From Collinsella sp. (lineage in GTDB: Bacteria > Actinomycetota > Coriobacteriia > Coriobacteriales > Coriobacteriaceae), in the NCBI GenBank assembly GCA_018378775.1, contig JAGZWV010000006.1, forward strand, positions 1 through 64,000: 64,000 nt of DNA, in the 5' to 3' direction. A model generated the notes under the pieces. It was not told the DNA's origin. It searched no databases and saw only the letters and a program-made list of their open reading frames with translations. The position numbers were made by a program, and so were the translations under genes. Below are positions 17,166-25,514 of this stretch, piece by piece. The stretch's first letter is position 1. Every line of letters starts with the position of its first letter.

Positions 17166-18275
17166 ATGGCAATAAAGATCGGGCAGCGTGGCAACCCTGC
17201 AAGCGAGCAGCTGGCTGCTTCCGTAATTCTGACGGGCGCCTCGGCGCTACGCATGATGCGCGCCGAGCGCCGACAAATGGGTTACATCAGCTGGAGGGAC
17301 CTCAGTCCCGATGGAGAGTGCCGTGTGCTGCGCGCGTCGTCGCCCTCGATCGAGGACATCTATCTTCCCGACTTGGTGCGGATTGGGGCCGCAAGCGGCG
17401 AGGTGCAAGAAGATCTTTGCTTGCTGGTGGGATCTGCGGCGCAGCGCCGCCGCATGCCTGGCGTGGGCTGGTCCGTATGCTCTGGGTTGCCCGCCGGCTC
17501 GATTCTAGAGGTGGAACCAGGGGTGTACAGTCTATCTCCCGAGGCCCTTTGTGTTGCCGTCGCCCGCGAGGTCGGCTGTATCCAGGCATTTGCCCTGGCC
17601 CAGGAGTTGTGCTCTAAGATTTCGCTGAGTGACCGCGGGCAGTATCTACCTCCCTACACATCGCCTGTCGTGAACAAATTGGCAAAGGACAAAGACCAGC
17701 CGCCAGATGTCGGTTACTTTGAGGTCGAGTCCGTGCTGACACCCGATTGCCTGGTAGATTACCTCGCGGCATGCAAGGGGAATGTGGCCAAACAGCTGCT
17801 GCGCCTGTGTCCCTACCTGTCAGAAAATCTGCGCTCGCCCATGGAGTGCATCATGCTCGCTCTGTTTTCGCTTCCGTTTTCCTATGGCGGATTTGCCTGC
17901 GGTCCCTTTAAGACCGACTACAAGATCGAGTTCGATGACCGCGCGCAGGCAATCTCGGGGATGCCGCATGCAGTTTGCGATGCGTATCAGGAAGCAGCCC
18001 AGTTTGACCTGGAATACAACGGTGAGCTGGGCCATTCCTCCCGGAGGGGACGTATCCATGATGAAAAACGCAACACGGGCTTGATTACTATGGGAATCGA
18101 GGTCGCGACGGTCAATAACGAGATGCTCTGCGACATGGAGGCAATGGAGGCGCTCGCATGGCGCATGCACCAGCGTATGGGTAAGCGATATCAGAATCGC
18201 GTAGAGGCTCGCCGAAAGAGGCAAGATGCTCTGCTGAATACGCTCCGAGCGTGCTTTGGGCTCAAGCCAGCGTAA
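17166..18275 (+). CDS. Unknown protein with nuclease-like C-terminus
   Basis: A 369-residue protein without a firm family. The C-terminal third has the pattern FDLEYNGELGHSS...RIHDEKRNTGLITMGIEV, reminiscent of the D-x-E-Y-x-G...D-x-x-R core of VSR/DUF559-type PD-(D/E)XK endonucleases. The N-terminal part (residues 1-200) is unrecognised. ATG 17166 was chosen over a TTG at 17,148 that overlaps comF. Codon use is less GC-biased than in neighbouring genes, which hints at horizontal origin. A terminal-inverted-repeat element lies just downstream. Confidence 0.6.
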   Translation: MAIKIGQRGNPASEQLAASVILTGASALRMMRAERRQMGYISWRDLSPDGECRVLRASSPSIEDIYLPDLVRIGAASGEVQEDLCLLVGSAAQRRRMPGVGWSVCSGLPAGSILEVEPGVYSLSPEALCVAVAREVGCIQAFALAQELCSKISLSDRGQYLPPYTSPVVNKLAKDKDQPPDVGYFEVESVLTPDCLVDYLAACKGNVAKQLLRLCPYLSENLRSPMECIMLALFSLPFSYGGFACGPFKTDYKIEFDDRAQAISGMPHAVCDAYQEAAQFDLEYNGELGHSSRRGRIHDEKRNTGLITMGIEVATVNNEMLCDMEAMEALAWRMHQRMGKRYQNRVEARRKRQDALLNTLRACFGLKPA

Positions 18276-18310
18276 AACTATGGCTTTATAGGGGGTCTGT
18301 TTATATGCTC

Positions 18311-18527
18311 TGTGCAAAAAACGGCAAATATGAGTACTGTTACTAGATTAGTGACAGCAAAAACAAAGAAACTTGGGCCGAAAATCTGGATTCAGCGAAG
18401 AGATAGTAAACGAATGTGGAATATCTTGGCGCCAAGCAGGCTGTGCGGAACTCAAAAAGGGCTCGTGAGGCGGTAATACTCTGCTACTAAATTGGTAACA
18501 GTACTAATATTTGCCGTTTTTTGCACA
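18311..18527. mobile_element. MITE-like 217-bp element with 47-bp terminal inverted repeats
   Basis: The left end (18,311-18,357) begins TGTGCAAAAAACGGCAAATA and matches the complement of the right end (18,481-18,527) at about 41 of 47 positions. The inner 120 bases hold no reading frame. No target-site duplication is obvious in the flanks. The size, long inverted ends and lack of coding capacity fit a MITE moved in trans, but a folded RNA or long terminator is also possible. Confidence 0.6.
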
Positions 18528-18529
18528 CG

Positions 18530-18577
18530 GCACCCTGAGACGGGTGCCCCGGAGCTCCCCGTGGGGGAGCTCCGGGC
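18530..18577. terminator. Two tandem hairpins
   Basis: GCACCC/GGGTGC (18,530-18,547) is followed directly by a 13-bp perfect stem CCCGGAGCTCCCC / GGGGAGCTCCGGG (18,548-18,576) with tail CTTC. It probably isolates the downstream promoter from readthrough. Confidence 0.6.
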
Positions 18578-18648
18578 TTCATGGGGGCACGAATAGCCCG
18601 CTCCGACCTGCGAAATCTGTACTCGCGATGCGAATAACGCCCCTAACC

Positions 18649-18677
18649 TTAAACTTTAGCTTGAACTTAGCTATAAT
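18649..18677 (+). promoter_or_regulatory. Strong vegetative promoter
   Basis: TTAAAC (18,649-18,654) and TATAAT (18,672-18,677) are separated by exactly 17 bases, preceded by AT-rich sequence. Start of transcription is expected near 18,684. This is among the best promoter matches in the window. Confidence 0.7.
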
Positions 18678-18688
18678 GCGCTTCGTTC

Positions 18689-19002
18689 CTACCAGGCTGT
18701 GGTTGCGGACGGACGAAATGCCCGTCCTAGTCCAAGACAGACGCGGTCAAAGGGATCCACGTAAGCGACCGCGTGCGCGCGGCGCGATCATGGCGCGTCC
18801 TAGATGTAAGCCGCACCGTCCGTTCTACTTTCTTTGGGGCAATACCGCCTCGCGGGCGAGCGGGTCAGTCGTGAAGGTGGCTGCGGCCTCCCGAGCAAAC
18901 ACCCCGGTGCGCAAGTGTGGGGTCAAATACCAGGTCAGCTGGTGGGAACAACCTGATATTCCGCGCAACGCACGGATCGTATACGACACAGAAGGCAGGG
19001 TA
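18689..19002 (+). ncRNA. Candidate structured RNA (possibly raiA-motif type)
   Basis: Downstream of the strong promoter, about 315 bases lack coding character but fold well. The 5' CTACC and TGTG near the start pair with CACA and GGTAG at 18,987-19,002, closing the whole segment. Inside are GGTTGCGG/CCGCACC, GGACGG/CCGTCC and ACGCGGTC/GACCGCGT stems forming a multibranch. The region lies between comF and hpf, the setting reported for raiA-motif RNAs in Firmicutes and Actinobacteria. Assignment to that family is inference from context and folding; it may instead be a structured leader of the lipoprotein gene that starts at its end. Confidence 0.45.
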
Positions 19003-19008
19003 GTGGAC

Positions 19009-20034
19009 ATGGTGAGGGGCAGCTTGATGCACGCGGCTCGGTTAGGTGCTGGGACCGCAGCGGTCATCGCCGTTTTGGGCCTGAGCGGATGCGCGTTCAA
19101 CCCGCTGTCTACGTTCACGACTCCCACGATCGACCAGATCGAGTACGAGACCGTCACGCCGGCGGTGTCGGACGACGCCCTGGTCACTCCCGGAACCCTG
19201 ACGGTCGCCCTCGATACTTCCGATGCGCCGCAGGCCATGCAGGACGCCGACGGCGAGCTCACGGGGTATGCGGTTGACGCCGCCCGCGCCCTCGCAAGCC
19301 GCATGGGCCTTAAGGTCGCCTTTGTCGATGCGTCCTCGGCAGGTTCCGCGCTCGGCGACAAAAAGGCCGATATCTTTATCGGCGAGATTAACTCCACGGA
19401 CGGGGACATTAGCTCGTTCGGCACCTGCCTGTACGATGCCACTTCCGTGTTCGGTAAAACTAGAGATGGTGGGTCGCTAAGCGTTTCCACCGATACCCTT
19501 AGCACGTCCACCCTGGGCGTTCAGATGTCCTCGGCCTCGCAGGAGGCGCTTGCTAAGCAGAGCATTACCGCCAACCAAAAGACCTGCTCCAACATCAACG
19601 AGTGCTTTGAGGCGCTCGAGTCCGGCGAGGTCGACTATGTGATCTGCGACTCCACGGCCGGCGGCTACCTTGCACGCCTGATGAGCGAGGTCTCCTATGT
19701 CGGTGCGCTCGAGGCGCCCTCGACGCTTGGTGTTGCGGGCCTCTCGTCCAATGACGAACTGTGCCGTGCCGTGAGCGATGCCCTCGACGACATCACGGTC
19801 GACGGTACGCTCGAGGCGGTCCACTGCGTCTGGTATGGCAGGATGCCCTACGACCTCACCACTAAGACGGTTTCGGGCGCTAACGTGCAGCCGGGCGACT
19901 CTGAGTCCAGTGAGACCACGTCCTCCGGCAGCGAGTCCTCCGATTCCGACAATGAGACCGCATCCTCCGAGGACAAATCGTCCAGCCAGGAAGGCGCCAT
20001 CACCGACGACGACATTAACAAACTCAATAGCTAG
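19009..20034 (+). CDS. Solute-binding lipoprotein (amino-acid type SBP)
   Basis: A 341-residue lipoprotein. The signal peptide ends in the lipobox LGLSGC with Cys28 as the lipid-attached residue. The mature part (GTLTVALDTSDAPQAMQDADGELTGYAVDAARALASRMGLKVAFVDA) matches the start of the family 3 extracellular solute-binding domain; the C-terminal 45 residues are Ser/Glu-rich and disordered. No permease or ATPase gene is adjacent, so it may be an orphan receptor or not take part in transport. ATG 19009 is preferred; GTG 19003 is also possible. The reading frame extends upstream through the RNA-like region, but that part has unlike codon use. Confidence 0.78.
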   Translation: MVRGSLMHAARLGAGTAAVIAVLGLSGCAFNPLSTFTTPTIDQIEYETVTPAVSDDALVTPGTLTVALDTSDAPQAMQDADGELTGYAVDAARALASRMGLKVAFVDASSAGSALGDKKADIFIGEINSTDGDISSFGTCLYDATSVFGKTRDGGSLSVSTDTLSTSTLGVQMSSASQEALAKQSITANQKTCSNINECFEALESGEVDYVICDSTAGGYLARLMSEVSYVGALEAPSTLGVAGLSSNDELCRAVSDALDDITVDGTLEAVHCVWYGRMPYDLTTKTVSGANVQPGDSESSETTSSGSESSDSDNETASSEDKSSSQEGAITDDDINKLNS

Positions 20035-20100
20035 TTATTGCTAGGGGTGGTGTCTCCTATACGTTGGAAAGGACACCTCTTCACGGTTTCAACACGCACT

Positions 20101-20135
20101 GCCGGGTTTCCCCAATAGGGGAGCCCGGCTTTTTC
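20101..20135 (+). terminator. Terminator of the lipoprotein gene
   Basis: GCCGGG-CCCC pairs with GGGG-CCCGGC and is followed by five T residues. Confidence 0.9.
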
Positions 20136-20351
20136 ATCCCTATAAAACCAGCAGGTCAAAGCCAATTTTCGAGACCAAATACAAATCTGTGGGCTCCCTC
20201 CTATAGCGCACTTTGCCATGGAAAAGTACGAGACTTCGGTATGCGGTATCAAGCAATCGTTATTCGGGTCTTTAGGAATCCGCGTGATTAAATGCACGGC
20301 AATGGGTACATAGCCAGTACAGTAAGTCCCCGAGGCAGATTGGAGCCACGT
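20136..20351 (+). other. Leader region of hpf, no gene
   Basis: About 215 bases with mixed composition. No reading frame, convincing -35/-10 pair or strong hairpin was found. A promoter for hpf is expected here because a terminator precedes it. Confidence 0.4.
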
Positions 20352-20936
20352 ATGGATATCAAGGTTTCTGGACGCAAGACGACGGTAACCGATGCTCTGC
20401 GTGCGCATGTGGATGAGAAGATCGGCGAGGCGCTCAAGGTTTTCGATATCGAGCCCATGACGGTCGACGTTGTACTTCGCTATGAGAAGAACCCCTCGAA
20501 CCCCAACCCGGCAATCGTCGAGGTTACGGTTCGTGCCCGCGGTTCGGTGATTCGCGTTGCCGAGCACGGTGCAGATATGTACGCCGCTATCGACCTCTCC
20601 GCCGATAAGGTCACCCGCCAGCTGCGCAAGTTCAAGACCAAGGTCGTGGACAACCGCCAGGGCGGTGCCAGCGCCGCGGATGTCGCACCGGTCGAGCGCG
20701 TTGAGGATCTGGCCGACCTGCTGCTGCCCGAGGAAGAGGACGACCTGCTCGTCCGCGAGAAGGTTATCGACGTCACCCCGATGACTGAGGAGCAGGCGCT
20801 GGTGCAGACCGATCTGCTGGGCCACGACTTCTACGTGTTCGAGAACGCGACGACCGGTCTCATCAATGTGGTGTATCACCGTAAGAATGGTGGATATGGC
20901 ATCATCAAGCCCCGCATCGAAACACTTGACGAGTAA
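20352..20936 (+). CDS. hpf: Long-form ribosome hibernation promoting factor
   Basis: A 194-residue protein that joins 70S ribosomes into inactive dimers in stationary phase. The N-terminal S30AE domain (MDIKVSGRKTTVTDALRAHV...) and the separate C-terminal dimerisation domain (DLLGHDFYVFENATTGLINVVYHRKNGGYGIIKP) define the long form. The alternative start 60 bases upstream has no ribosome site; GGAGCC precedes ATG 20352. A good terminator follows. Confidence 0.95.
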   Translation: MDIKVSGRKTTVTDALRAHVDEKIGEALKVFDIEPMTVDVVLRYEKNPSNPNPAIVEVTVRARGSVIRVAEHGADMYAAIDLSADKVTRQLRKFKTKVVDNRQGGASAADVAPVERVEDLADLLLPEEEDDLLVREKVIDVTPMTEEQALVQTDLLGHDFYVFENATTGLINVVYHRKNGGYGIIKPRIETLDE

Positions 20937-20965
20937 AATACGTTAACTTGCATGAGTTAACGGTT

Positions 20966-20998
20966 GGCGGCCATCCCATGCGGGTGGCCGCCTTTTTT
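20966..20998 (+). terminator. Terminator of hpf
   Basis: GGCGGCC/GGCCGCC stem followed by six T residues; a GTTAAC-type palindrome lies just before (20,942-20,961). Confidence 0.9.
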
Positions 20999-21016
20999 AC
21001 GTAAGGAGTCGCTTTG

Positions 21017-21970
21017 ATGGACAAGGCTGCATCTACCGGCCATTCGGACCGTTGCCGCATCGTCGTCGATACCTGCTGCGACTTTAGTCCCGAGGTCGCC
21101 GCGAACCTTGATGTCGATATCCTGGGCTTCCCCTTCATTATCGATGGCGAAGAGCGCACGGATGACATCTGGTCGAGCATGAGCCCTAAGGAGTTCTACG
21201 ACCGCATGCGCGCCGGTGCCCGCGTGTCCACCTCGGCTGTGTCGCTCGGTCGCTATATCGAGTTCTTTACCGAGTGCGCCAAAGAGGGCACGCCCACGGT
21301 CTACCTGTGTTTTACCTCGGCGCTGTCGTCGAGCTACAACTCCGCGTGCCAGGCGGCGGACGCCGTGCGTGCCGAGTATCCCGATTTTGAGCTGTACGTG
21401 GTCGACAACGCTCTGCCCTGCGCGGCCGGCGCGCTCTTGGCGCTCGAGGCCGTGCGTCAGCGTTCGGCGGGACTGACTGCCAAGCAGCTGGTCGATTGGG
21501 CAAACGAGGCCAAGACCTACGTGCACGGCTACTTTACGCTCGAGAGCTTCGACGCACTGGCTGCCGGCGGCCGCATTCCTCCCGCGGCGGCGCAGCTCAC
21601 GGCAAAGCTCGACGTCAAGCCCGAGCTCTCCTACGACCTGGCCGGCTCGCTGTCGCTGATCGGCGTCAACCGCGGCCGCAAGAAGGCGCTCAAGTCCATC
21701 CTCAAGTCGTTCCGCGAGAACTACGTGCCCGATCGCACCATGCCCATCGCCATCATGACGGCCGATGCCGAAAAGGATGGTGACTGGCTCGAAGCCGCCA
21801 TCCGCAAGGAGGAGGGTTGCGCCGACGTCACGATCATTCGCGGCTCCGTGGGTCCCACCATCGGCTCGCACGTGGGCCCCGGCATGGTGGGCTGCGCGTT
21901 TTGGGGTAAGAACCGCGCCGACAAGGCGTCGCTTTCCGACCGTATCGCCCGCCGCGTGCGCGGTCAGTAG
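21017..21970 (+). CDS. DegV family fatty-acid-binding protein
   Basis: A 317-residue DegV protein. The family is known to bind fatty acids, some as the FakB partner of fatty-acid kinase. Seen here are the N-terminal IVVDTCCDFSP, the RVSTSAVSLGRYIEFF motif, and FTSALSSSYNSA in the ligand pocket. No fakA is adjacent. ATG 21017 follows AAGGAG by eight bases. It sits alone between hpf and the dehydrogenase. Confidence 0.9.
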   Translation: MDKAASTGHSDRCRIVVDTCCDFSPEVAANLDVDILGFPFIIDGEERTDDIWSSMSPKEFYDRMRAGARVSTSAVSLGRYIEFFTECAKEGTPTVYLCFTSALSSSYNSACQAADAVRAEYPDFELYVVDNALPCAAGALLALEAVRQRSAGLTAKQLVDWANEAKTYVHGYFTLESFDALAAGGRIPPAAAQLTAKLDVKPELSYDLAGSLSLIGVNRGRKKALKSILKSFRENYVPDRTMPIAIMTADAEKDGDWLEAAIRKEEGCADVTIIRGSVGPTIGSHVGPGMVGCAFWGKNRADKASLSDRIARRVRGQ

Positions 21971-22068
21971 GCAAGCGCTGCGTCCGTAATCGCCCTCGAC
22001 TCACAGCCCAAACGCTGGCACCGAGTATTCAACCTGGTAACAACACCCAACCTAAAAGGAAAGGTTTC

Positions 22069-23157
22069 ATGGCAAACAAGCTCTCCGTCGCATTTATCGG
22101 CACCGGAATCATGGGTGCCCCCATCGCCGGCCACATTCTGGACGCCGGCTATCCCGTCACGGTCAACAACCGCACCAAGTCCAAGGCGGCGGCGCTTATC
22201 GAGCGCGGCGCCGTCTGGGCAGATACGCCGGCCGATGCCGCGGCGAACGCCGATGTCGTCTTTACCATGGTGGGCTATCCCTCCGAGGTCGAGGAACTCT
22301 ACCTGGCGGGCGACGGCCTGCTCGCGTGCACCAAGCCGGGTGCGGTCTTGATCGACCTCACCACGAGCTCGCCCGAGCTTGCCCGTGACATTGCCGAGGC
22401 CGCCCAGGTTTCTGGTCGCATGGCGTTTGACTGCCCCGTCACCGGCGGCGAGTCGGGCGCTATCGCCGGTACGCTCACGGCTATCGTGGGCGCTACCGAG
22501 AACGACATCGCGCCGGTCCGCGACATCCTTGCCACCTTTGCGGCCAACATCTGCTGCTTCGACGGCGCCGGCAAGGGCCAGGCTGCCAAGCTCGCCAACC
22601 AGGTGTCGCTGGGCGCCTGCATGGTCGGCATGGCAGACGCCATGGCGTTTGCCGAGCTGAGCGGCCTTGATCTTGAGAAGACCCGTCAGATGATCCTGGG
22701 TGGCACCGGCAAGTCCGGTGCCATGGAGAGCCTGGCGCCCAAGGCGCTCGACGGCGATTACAAGCCCGGCTTTATGGTCGAGCACTTCATCAAGGACCTG
22801 CGCTTGGCGCTCGCCTATGCCGACGACCGCGAGCTTGCGCTGCCCGGCGCCGACGTGGCCTTTACGCTTTACGACATGCTCGATGCCATCGGTGGCGCCA
22901 AGCTGGGCACCCAGGCCGTCACGGTCCTCTATAAGGAGGAAGCCGACGCCATCGCCGCCGGTCTGGACTGGTCGCAGTATCGTCCCGAGGAGCATGGCGC
23001 TCACGAGGAAGGCTGCGGTTGCGGCGAGCATGACGACGATCACGAGTGCGGTTGTGGCCACCACCATGGCGAGGACCACGAGTGCTGCGGCGGCCACGGT
23101 CATGACGACGGCCACGAGTGCTGCTGCGGCCACCATCACGGGGAGCAGCGCCTATGA
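22069..23157 (+). CDS. 3-hydroxyisobutyrate/tartronate semialdehyde-type dehydrogenase with metal-binding tail
   Basis: A 362-residue beta-hydroxyacid dehydrogenase. The nucleotide loop is GTGIMG (11-16), the substrate motif is CPVTGGESGAIAGTL, and the catalytic lysine is Lys174 in KGQAAKLANQ. The normal fold ends near residue 305. A 54-residue tail follows with 14 histidines and 9 cysteines, built of repeats like HECGCGHHHGED and HECCCGHHHGEQ. Such tails normally store or deliver nickel, zinc or copper. The next gene starts in an ATGA overlap. Substrate is not known. Confidence 0.85.
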   Translation: MANKLSVAFIGTGIMGAPIAGHILDAGYPVTVNNRTKSKAAALIERGAVWADTPADAAANADVVFTMVGYPSEVEELYLAGDGLLACTKPGAVLIDLTTSSPELARDIAEAAQVSGRMAFDCPVTGGESGAIAGTLTAIVGATENDIAPVRDILATFAANICCFDGAGKGQAAKLANQVSLGACMVGMADAMAFAELSGLDLEKTRQMILGGTGKSGAMESLAPKALDGDYKPGFMVEHFIKDLRLALAYADDRELALPGADVAFTLYDMLDAIGGAKLGTQAVTVLYKEEADAIAAGLDWSQYRPEEHGAHEEGCGCGEHDDDHECGCGHHHGEDHECCGGHGHDDGHECCCGHHHGEQRL

Positions 23158-23582
23158 GCTTGACGTTCGTGGTGCTTGCGCTGGTGCTCTTTCTCTTTGC
23201 GATCTACATCGGCTTTTTGTGCGGCCAGTGGGCGTGCGAAAAGCGCGTCATCACCAAGCGCGACTACTGGATTGCCAACTTTGCGGGAGCTGCGGCAGTC
23301 GTCCTGCTGACCTGGGTGTTCTCGCTGTTCCCGCTGGTGCAGTTTGCGCCGATCGGCTGGCTCGGCGGCTTTATCGCCGGCCTTAAGATGAGCTTTGGCG
23401 AGTCCGTCGGTCCGTGGCGCAAACACGACGAGGTCTTTAACGTTAACAAGGCTCACCGCGCCGCCGCCGACGCGGGCGATGCCGAGGAGCGCCGCCGCGC
23501 GCGTCGCAATGGCGCGGCCGACCGACAGCTCATCTCGGTCACCGATGACAGCAAAGGTGCTGGCAAGCACGCTAAGAAATAG
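23154..23582 (+). CDS. Small membrane protein of unknown function
   Basis: A 142-residue protein with two or three hydrophobic segments in the first 85 residues (LTFVVLALVLFLFAIYIGFL; AGAAAVVLLTWVFSLF; IGWLGGFIAGL) and a basic, Ala/Arg-rich cytoplasmic tail. Start ATG 23154 overlaps the dehydrogenase stop by four bases, so the two are translationally coupled. No known motif is seen. Confidence 0.75.
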   Translation: MSLTFVVLALVLFLFAIYIGFLCGQWACEKRVITKRDYWIANFAGAAAVVLLTWVFSLFPLVQFAPIGWLGGFIAGLKMSFGESVGPWRKHDEVFNVNKAHRAAADAGDAEERRRARRNGAADRQLISVTDDSKGAGKHAKK

Positions 23583-23597
23583 TAAAAAGAGGTAACT

Positions 23598-24296
23598 ATG
23601 GCAGAAAACAAAGACGAACAGCTCACCGACGAGGAGCTGGCACAGCTCCAGCTGGCAGAGGAGAACGAGAACGCCGTCGACCGCCTGGTCAAGGAGCTCG
23701 GCTGCCCCACGCGCCGTATCCGCCAGTTTGCCGCCCGCGTGCTGCACCTGCTTGCCGAGCGCGATCCGCAGCGCGTCGTGCCCTGTGTGCCCGCGCTGAT
23801 CGAGGCGCTCGATCGCCCCGAGGCTCAGACCCGCTGGGAGGCCCTCGATGCCCTGACGGCGCTCGCCACCACTTGCCCCGAGCAGCTGGGCGATGCCTTT
23901 GAGGGCGCCGAGACCGCGCTGTTCGACGAGATTTCCTCCACGCTGCGCTATGCCGCCTTCCGCCTGCTGTGCGTGTGGGGCGCCACGAGCGTCGAGCGTT
24001 CGCGCGAGGCTTGGCCCATCCTGGACGAGGCCATCCAGTGCTACCACGGCGACCTTGAGTATCGCGATATGCTCGGTTGCCTGTACGAGTTTGGCCAGGG
24101 CGAGATCGACGCCGAGGTCGCCGAGAAGCTTGCGCTGCGCCTTAAGTTCGACGCCGAGAACGGCAAGGGCAGCTATCTCAAGGCCCGTTCGAGCGAGATT
24201 TGCGAAATGCTTGTTAAACGTTTTGGCCTGGATCTCTCCAAAAAGAAGAAGCGTGCTAGCGTTAAAAAATCTGACGACGCCGAAGACGAGGAGTAA
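23598..24296 (+). CDS. HEAT-like repeat protein of unknown function
   Basis: A 232-residue all-helical protein. Segments such as RRIRQFAARVLHLLAERDPQRVVPCVPALIEAL and TRWEALDALTALATTCPEQL look like two or three HEAT/ARM repeats, suggesting a protein-interaction scaffold. The C-terminus is lysine-rich, then acidic. It lies in a likely operon from 22,069 to 25,388, seven bases before the next gene. Confidence 0.75.
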   Translation: MAENKDEQLTDEELAQLQLAEENENAVDRLVKELGCPTRRIRQFAARVLHLLAERDPQRVVPCVPALIEALDRPEAQTRWEALDALTALATTCPEQLGDAFEGAETALFDEISSTLRYAAFRLLCVWGATSVERSREAWPILDEAIQCYHGDLEYRDMLGCLYEFGQGEIDAEVAEKLALRLKFDAENGKGSYLKARSSEICEMLVKRFGLDLSKKKKRASVKKSDDAEDEE

Positions 24297-24302
24297 CAGA
24301 TT

Positions 24303-25388
24303 ATGGCGCACGATGTAGTCCTGATTCCCGGTGACGGTATCGGTCCCGAGATTACGCAGGCCATGCGCCGCGTGGTCGAGGCCACCGGTGTCCAGATCAA
24401 CTGGAACGTCCAGGAGGCAGGTGCCGGCGTCATGGACGAGTTTGGCACGCCGCTGCCCCAGCACGTGCTCGATGCGGTCGCCGAGACCAAGGTTGCCATC
24501 AAGGGCCCCATCACCACGCCGGTCGGCACGGGTTTCCGCAGCGTTAACGTGGCCCTGCGCAAGCACTTCGACCTGTACGCCTGCGTGCGCCCCTGCCTGT
24601 CGCAGCCGGGCGACGGCTCGCGCTTCCGCGACGTCGACCTGGTCATCGTGCGTGAGAACACCGAGGACCTCTACGCCGGGATCGAGTTCGATGAGGGCGC
24701 TGCCGAGGTCGAGGAGCTCTCACAGCTTGTCGAGCGCTCGGGTCAGAAGACCTTCGCCGCCGATTCCGCCATCTCAATTAAGCCCATCTCCATCGCCAAG
24801 AGCCGCCGCATTGTGGAGTACGCCTTTGAGTACGCCCGCCGTTGCGTCCGTAAAAAGGTGACGGCCGTGCACAAGGCCAACATTATGAAGGCGACCGATG
24901 GCCTGTTCCTGCGCGTTGCGCGCGAGGTGGCCGCCAACTATCCCGATATTGAGTTCAACGACAAGATCGTCGACGCCACCTGCATGGGCCTGGTCCAGAA
25001 CCCCAACGACTTCGATGTCCTGGTGCTGCCCAACCTGTACGGCGATATCGTCAGCGACCTGTGCGCCGGCCTGGTAGGTGGCCTGGGTATGGCCCCCGGC
25101 TCCAACATCGGTGCCGACTGCGCCATCTTCGAGGCAACGCATGGCTCCGCGCCCGATATCGCTGGCCAGGATATCGCCAACCCCACGGCCGAGATTCTGT
25201 CTGCGGCTATGATGCTCGATCATCTGGGCGAGAACGATGCGGCCAATCGTATCCGCGCCGCCGTGTCCGCCACGCTCGACGAGGGTAAGCAGGTTACCGG
25301 CGACGTGCGTCGTGCCCAGACCGGCTCCGTCGAGGGCGCCGTGGGCACGCAGGCCTTTGCCGATGCCGTTATCGCGCACCTGGCCTAA
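24303..25388 (+). CDS. NAD(P)-dependent isocitrate/isopropylmalate dehydrogenase family enzyme
   Basis: A 361-residue decarboxylating dehydrogenase. It begins with DVVLIPGDGIGPEIT, has the metal/substrate arginine segments and the motif VRENTEDLYAGIE, the catalytic YAFEYAR and VHKANIMK pair, and the conserved NLYGDIVSDL. The YAGIE and SIAKSRRI text resembles NAD-dependent isocitrate dehydrogenase more than LeuB. No leu genes are adjacent. Homoisocitrate or tartrate as substrate cannot be excluded. Confidence 0.85.
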   Translation: MAHDVVLIPGDGIGPEITQAMRRVVEATGVQINWNVQEAGAGVMDEFGTPLPQHVLDAVAETKVAIKGPITTPVGTGFRSVNVALRKHFDLYACVRPCLSQPGDGSRFRDVDLVIVRENTEDLYAGIEFDEGAAEVEELSQLVERSGQKTFAADSAISIKPISIAKSRRIVEYAFEYARRCVRKKVTAVHKANIMKATDGLFLRVAREVAANYPDIEFNDKIVDATCMGLVQNPNDFDVLVLPNLYGDIVSDLCAGLVGGLGMAPGSNIGADCAIFEATHGSAPDIAGQDIANPTAEILSAAMMLDHLGENDAANRIRAAVSATLDEGKQVTGDVRRAQTGSVEGAVGTQAFADAVIAHLA

Positions 25389-25447
25389 GGCATGCAGACT
25401 GCAAACGCCTAAATAGTACTTAAGTGTTTGCGTATAACCTGAGAATC

Positions 25448-25480
25448 AATACGCCCGGCGCTTTGTCGGGCGTATTCTAT
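25448..25480 (+). terminator. Terminator after the dehydrogenase
   Basis: AATACGCCCG pairs with CGGGCGTATT across a nine-base loop; a short T-containing tail follows. Confidence 0.8.
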
Positions 25481-25514
25481 TGCGGACTATGTTTCCTAAC
25501 AAGGAGTAACTGAT

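Noticed and set aside
18689..19002. RNase P RNA, tmRNA or SRP RNA
   Set aside because: ACAGAA and ACCAGGTCAG look familiar, but the GAGGAAAGTCC core of RNase P, the tRNA-like ends of tmRNA and the GGAAGGAAGCAGCC part of SRP RNA are all missing.
18511..19008. N-terminal extension of the lipoprotein
   Set aside because: The frame stays open but runs across two hairpins and a strong promoter, has unlike codon use, and would put the signal peptide at residue 167. The lipobox shows that the protein starts near 19,009.
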